Origin: Nitrospinae bacterium CG22_combo_CG10-13_8_21_14_all_47_10
GTDB taxonomy: Bacteria > Nitrospinota > Nitrospinia > Nitrospinales > VA-1
Length of the DNA stretch: 6,801 nucleotides
Assembly (NCBI GenBank): GCA_002786505.1
Contig: PCTK01000244.1
Coordinates: forward strand, 8,512 to 15,312
Direction of reading: 5' to 3'
Positions 4,792 to 6,801 of the stretch are shown here, one piece after another (the first letter of the stretch is position 1; each line of letters opens with the position of its first letter). Both the position numbers and the translations under genes were made by a program. The notes below the pieces were generated by a model, which worked only from the letters and a program-made list of their open reading frames with translations, had not been told where the DNA came from and did no database searches.

Positions 4792-6762
4792 ATGACAGCA
4801 AATCGGGTTGGAAATTATCTGGGTAAAGAAGGGCTTCTGTCTTCGGGGCTGGAGGGATTCGAATTCCGCCGCCAGCAAATGGAAATGGCGGAAGCGGTGG
4901 AGGGCGCATTTGGCCATGCCCGTCACCTGATCGTAGAGGCAGGAACCGGAACAGGAAAAAGCTTGGCCTACCTCATCCCTGCCATCTTGTGGGCGGTGGA
5001 GAATAACAAGAAGGTGGTCATCTCGACTTACACCAAGACGCTCCAGCACCAGATTCTGAACCATGACATCCCTTTCCTTCGTGACAAGTTAGGAATAGTC
5101 TTCCGCTACGCCCTTTGCATGGGCAACGAAAACTACTTGTCGCTCAGAAGGTTGAAACGGTCGGCCCAGGCAGGGTTGTTCACCCAGTCCGATGAAGAAA
5201 ACCAATGGGAAGGAATTTTCAACTGGGCCGGAGAGACCGAGACCGGGTTCCGCAGTGACCTTCCTTTTGAGGTGCTTCCCCAGGTTTGGGAAGAAGTGGG
5301 GCGGCAAAAAGACCTGTGTCTGGGAAAAAACTGCGAGACCCACTCGTCCTGTTTTTATTTCAAGGCTCGCAAGAAATGGTTTGGCGCTCACCTTTTAATC
5401 GTTAACCATCATTTGTTTTTTGCCAATGTTGCCAACGCAGGCGCGGTACTCCCTGCTTTTGACGCGGTTGTTTTTGACGAGGCGCAGAATCTGGAAGAAG
5501 CCGCCACTCAGTTTCTGGGATTGGAGATCTCTAACTCAAGCTTGATCTATTTTCTCGACCGACTGCATAACCCGCGCACCAAAAGGGGGTTGTTGACCCG
5601 CATTGACCATGATTCGGTGCCGCACCTTCGCAAGCTGGTCATGTTGGCGCGCCAGGCGGCGGATACTTTCTTCAATCAACTTTTGGAAGAGTTTGGAAAA
5701 AATGATCGAGTCCTGCGATTTTATAAACCGCCGGTGATTGACAACGGTGTATATATTCCACTCGAAGCCCTGCGCGAGGCATTAAAATCTTTGGAAGGCG
5801 GCTTGAGCTCTGAAGAGGACCGGGTGGATGTTGCCTCTGCCGCCGAGCGTTGCTTTGAGTTCAATAATGCTTTGTCTGCGATCCTCAACCAGCACATGCG
5901 CGGATACGTTTACTGGTTGGAAATCATGCCCCGAAAACGTTTTCACCGCGTGGTCTTGCGCGGGGTTCCCATTCATGTGGCGGAAGAGTTGCATGCGCAG
6001 GTGTTTGATAAAATTGACCGCATTGTTATGACTTCGGCCACACTGACCACTTCCAAAGGTTTTGAATTCATTAAAGAGCGTATTGGTTATCAGCCGGATG
6101 AGGAGTTGTCTCTGGAAGCCCCTTTCGATTACTCCCGTCAAGCCCTGCTCTATGTTCCCGATGACCTCCCCGAGCCGGGAGATGAAGTTTATGTGGAGGG
6201 TATTTCTAACCGGTGTCGCGAGTTGGTGGAAGCTTCGGGGGGGAGAACGTTTATTTTGTTTACCAGTTATGCACTCCTCAATCAGGTCTATGAAAGGCTG
6301 GATGAAATGCAATTCCAGTTCCCCCTTATCCGGCAGGGGGAAATGCCGACTGTTCAGATGATAAAAAAGTTTAAAGAAAAACCCTCGGTGATTTTTGGGA
6401 CCAACTCCTTTTGGCAGGGAGTGGATATACCCGGCGACGCGTTGCAAAGTGTTATCATTACCAAACTTCCCTTTGATGTTCCCAAAGAACCTTTGACAGA
6501 AGCCCGCATCGAAGAACTACGTCGGCAACATATAGACCCGTTCAGGCATTACCAGATTCCTCGGGCGATTATTCAATTGAAGCAGGGATTCGGTCGGTTG
6601 ATTAGAAAAAAAACCGACACCGGTGTGGTGTCCATTCTTGATTCCCGCATGAGACGGCGCGGTTATGGAAAACAATTCATCGCTTCATTACCACCCTGCC
6701 CGGTTGTGACTCATCTGGAAGAGGTTCGGGAATTTCTTGATTCAAACGAGGCAAGCAGATAG
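4792..6762 (+). CDS. DinG/YoaA-family (XPD-like) ATP-dependent DNA helicase with iron-sulfur cysteines
   Basis: This is a superfamily 2, 5'-3' helicase type involved in resolving R-loops, D-loops and stalled forks in the cytoplasm. Numbered from ATG 4792 (656 residues), Walker A is AGTGTGKS (50-57) and motif Ia contains STYTKTLQ (78-85). Four cysteines at 109, 176, 181 and 187 have the C-x4-C-x5-C end spacing of E. coli DinG (194, 199, 205) and should hold a 4Fe-4S cluster. Motif II is DEAQ (229-232), not the usual DEAH; motif III is TSAT (414-417). The second RecA domain has FTSY (490-493), GTNSFWQGVD (536-545) and QGFGRLIR (598-605). There is no N-terminal exonuclease domain. GTG 4771 would add seven residues; neither start has a good ribosome site, and I favour ATG 4792 because YLGKEGLL and FRRQQMEMA then lie at the family's usual distance. 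The downstream frame may be co-transcribed. Function and fold are confident; the exact orthologue (DinG or YoaA) is not. Confidence 0.9.
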   Translation: MTANRVGNYLGKEGLLSSGLEGFEFRRQQMEMAEAVEGAFGHARHLIVEAGTGTGKSLAYLIPAILWAVENNKKVVISTYTKTLQHQILNHDIPFLRDKLGIVFRYALCMGNENYLSLRRLKRSAQAGLFTQSDEENQWEGIFNWAGETETGFRSDLPFEVLPQVWEEVGRQKDLCLGKNCETHSSCFYFKARKKWFGAHLLIVNHHLFFANVANAGAVLPAFDAVVFDEAQNLEEAATQFLGLEISNSSLIYFLDRLHNPRTKRGLLTRIDHDSVPHLRKLVMLARQAADTFFNQLLEEFGKNDRVLRFYKPPVIDNGVYIPLEALREALKSLEGGLSSEEDRVDVASAAERCFEFNNALSAILNQHMRGYVYWLEIMPRKRFHRVVLRGVPIHVAEELHAQVFDKIDRIVMTSATLTTSKGFEFIKERIGYQPDEELSLEAPFDYSRQALLYVPDDLPEPGDEVYVEGISNRCRELVEASGGRTFILFTSYALLNQVYERLDEMQFQFPLIRQGEMPTVQMIKKFKEKPSVIFGTNSFWQGVDIPGDALQSVIITKLPFDVPKEPLTEARIEELRRQHIDPFRHYQIPRAIIQLKQGFGRLIRKKTDTGVVSILDSRMRRRGYGKQFIASLPPCPVVTHLEEVREFLDSNEASR

Positions 6763-6764
6763 CG

Positions 6765-6801
6765 GTGATTTACCCAGCCGAGGGAACTTTTCGCTTACCA
6801 G
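6765..6801 (+). CDS. Possible start of a following gene (3' end cut by window)
   Basis: A GTG two bases after the helicase stop opens a frame reading V/M-IYPAEGTFRLP to the window edge with no stop. GAGG at 6748-6751 is 13 bases upstream, longer than ideal. Only 12 codons are visible, so no function can be given and the call may be chance. The tight spacing would suit an operon with the helicase. Confidence 0.25.
   Translation, partial: MIYPAEGTFRLP

Noticed and set aside
5782..6447. 221-residue - strand ORF
   Set aside because: It lies wholly inside the helicase gene, antisense, with no recognisable domain; the + strand frame has all helicase motifs.

Overview
The window is an ordinary-looking stretch of a Gram-negative bacterial chromosome with mid-range GC. 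It carries five complete genes, one gene cut by the left edge and possibly one beginning at the right edge. Evidence for a Gram-negative host is a signal-peptide SYLF protein, a DinG/YoaA-type helicase without an exonuclease domain, and a PhnE-type permease with a periplasm-facing insert. Short palindromic repeats of the 'ATTCCCGC...GCGGGAAT' and 'GTAGGGGCG...CGCCCCTAC' kinds are common in Desulfobacterota, Nitrospirota/Nitrospinota and related lineages. That placement is inference only, because no rRNA or other marker gene is present.

Layout on the + strand: (1) bases 1-1338 hold the C-terminal three quarters of a NodU/CmcH-family O-carbamoyltransferase. (2) Bases 1445-2554 hold a phosphonate-type ABC permease (PhnE family) with an unusual ~150-residue soluble segment, probably containing an Ig-like domain, between its first membrane helix and the permease core. 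(3) Bases 2555-2928 are non-coding, with two adjacent palindromic repeats followed by a leader region. (4) Bases 2929-3384 and 3439-3930 form a likely two-gene signalling operon: a tandem-CBS-domain protein and a CheX-like phosphatase, with a strong hairpin over the first gene's stop codon. (5) Bases 3940-4644 on the - strand encode a secreted SYLF (Ysc84/DUF500) protein, convergent with the CheX-like gene at a 9-base gap. (6) Bases 4645-4791 are a divergent promoter region rich in inverted repeats, including the perfect 16-base palindrome TTTAGTACGTACTAAA. (7) Bases 4792-6762 on the + strand encode an iron-sulfur XPD/DinG-family helicase. (8) From 6765 a further reading frame may begin and run off the window.

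Functionally the window reads as several small unrelated modules: surface or metabolite carbamoylation, anion uptake, a small adenylate/chemotaxis-type signalling pair, an envelope lipid-binding protein and a DNA-repair helicase. I see no defence system, phage, transposase, CRISPR array, tRNA or rRNA. The most interesting points are the permease fused to an Ig-like domain, the orphan CBS/CheX pair with its hairpin, and the palindromic operator candidate between the SYLF and helicase genes.
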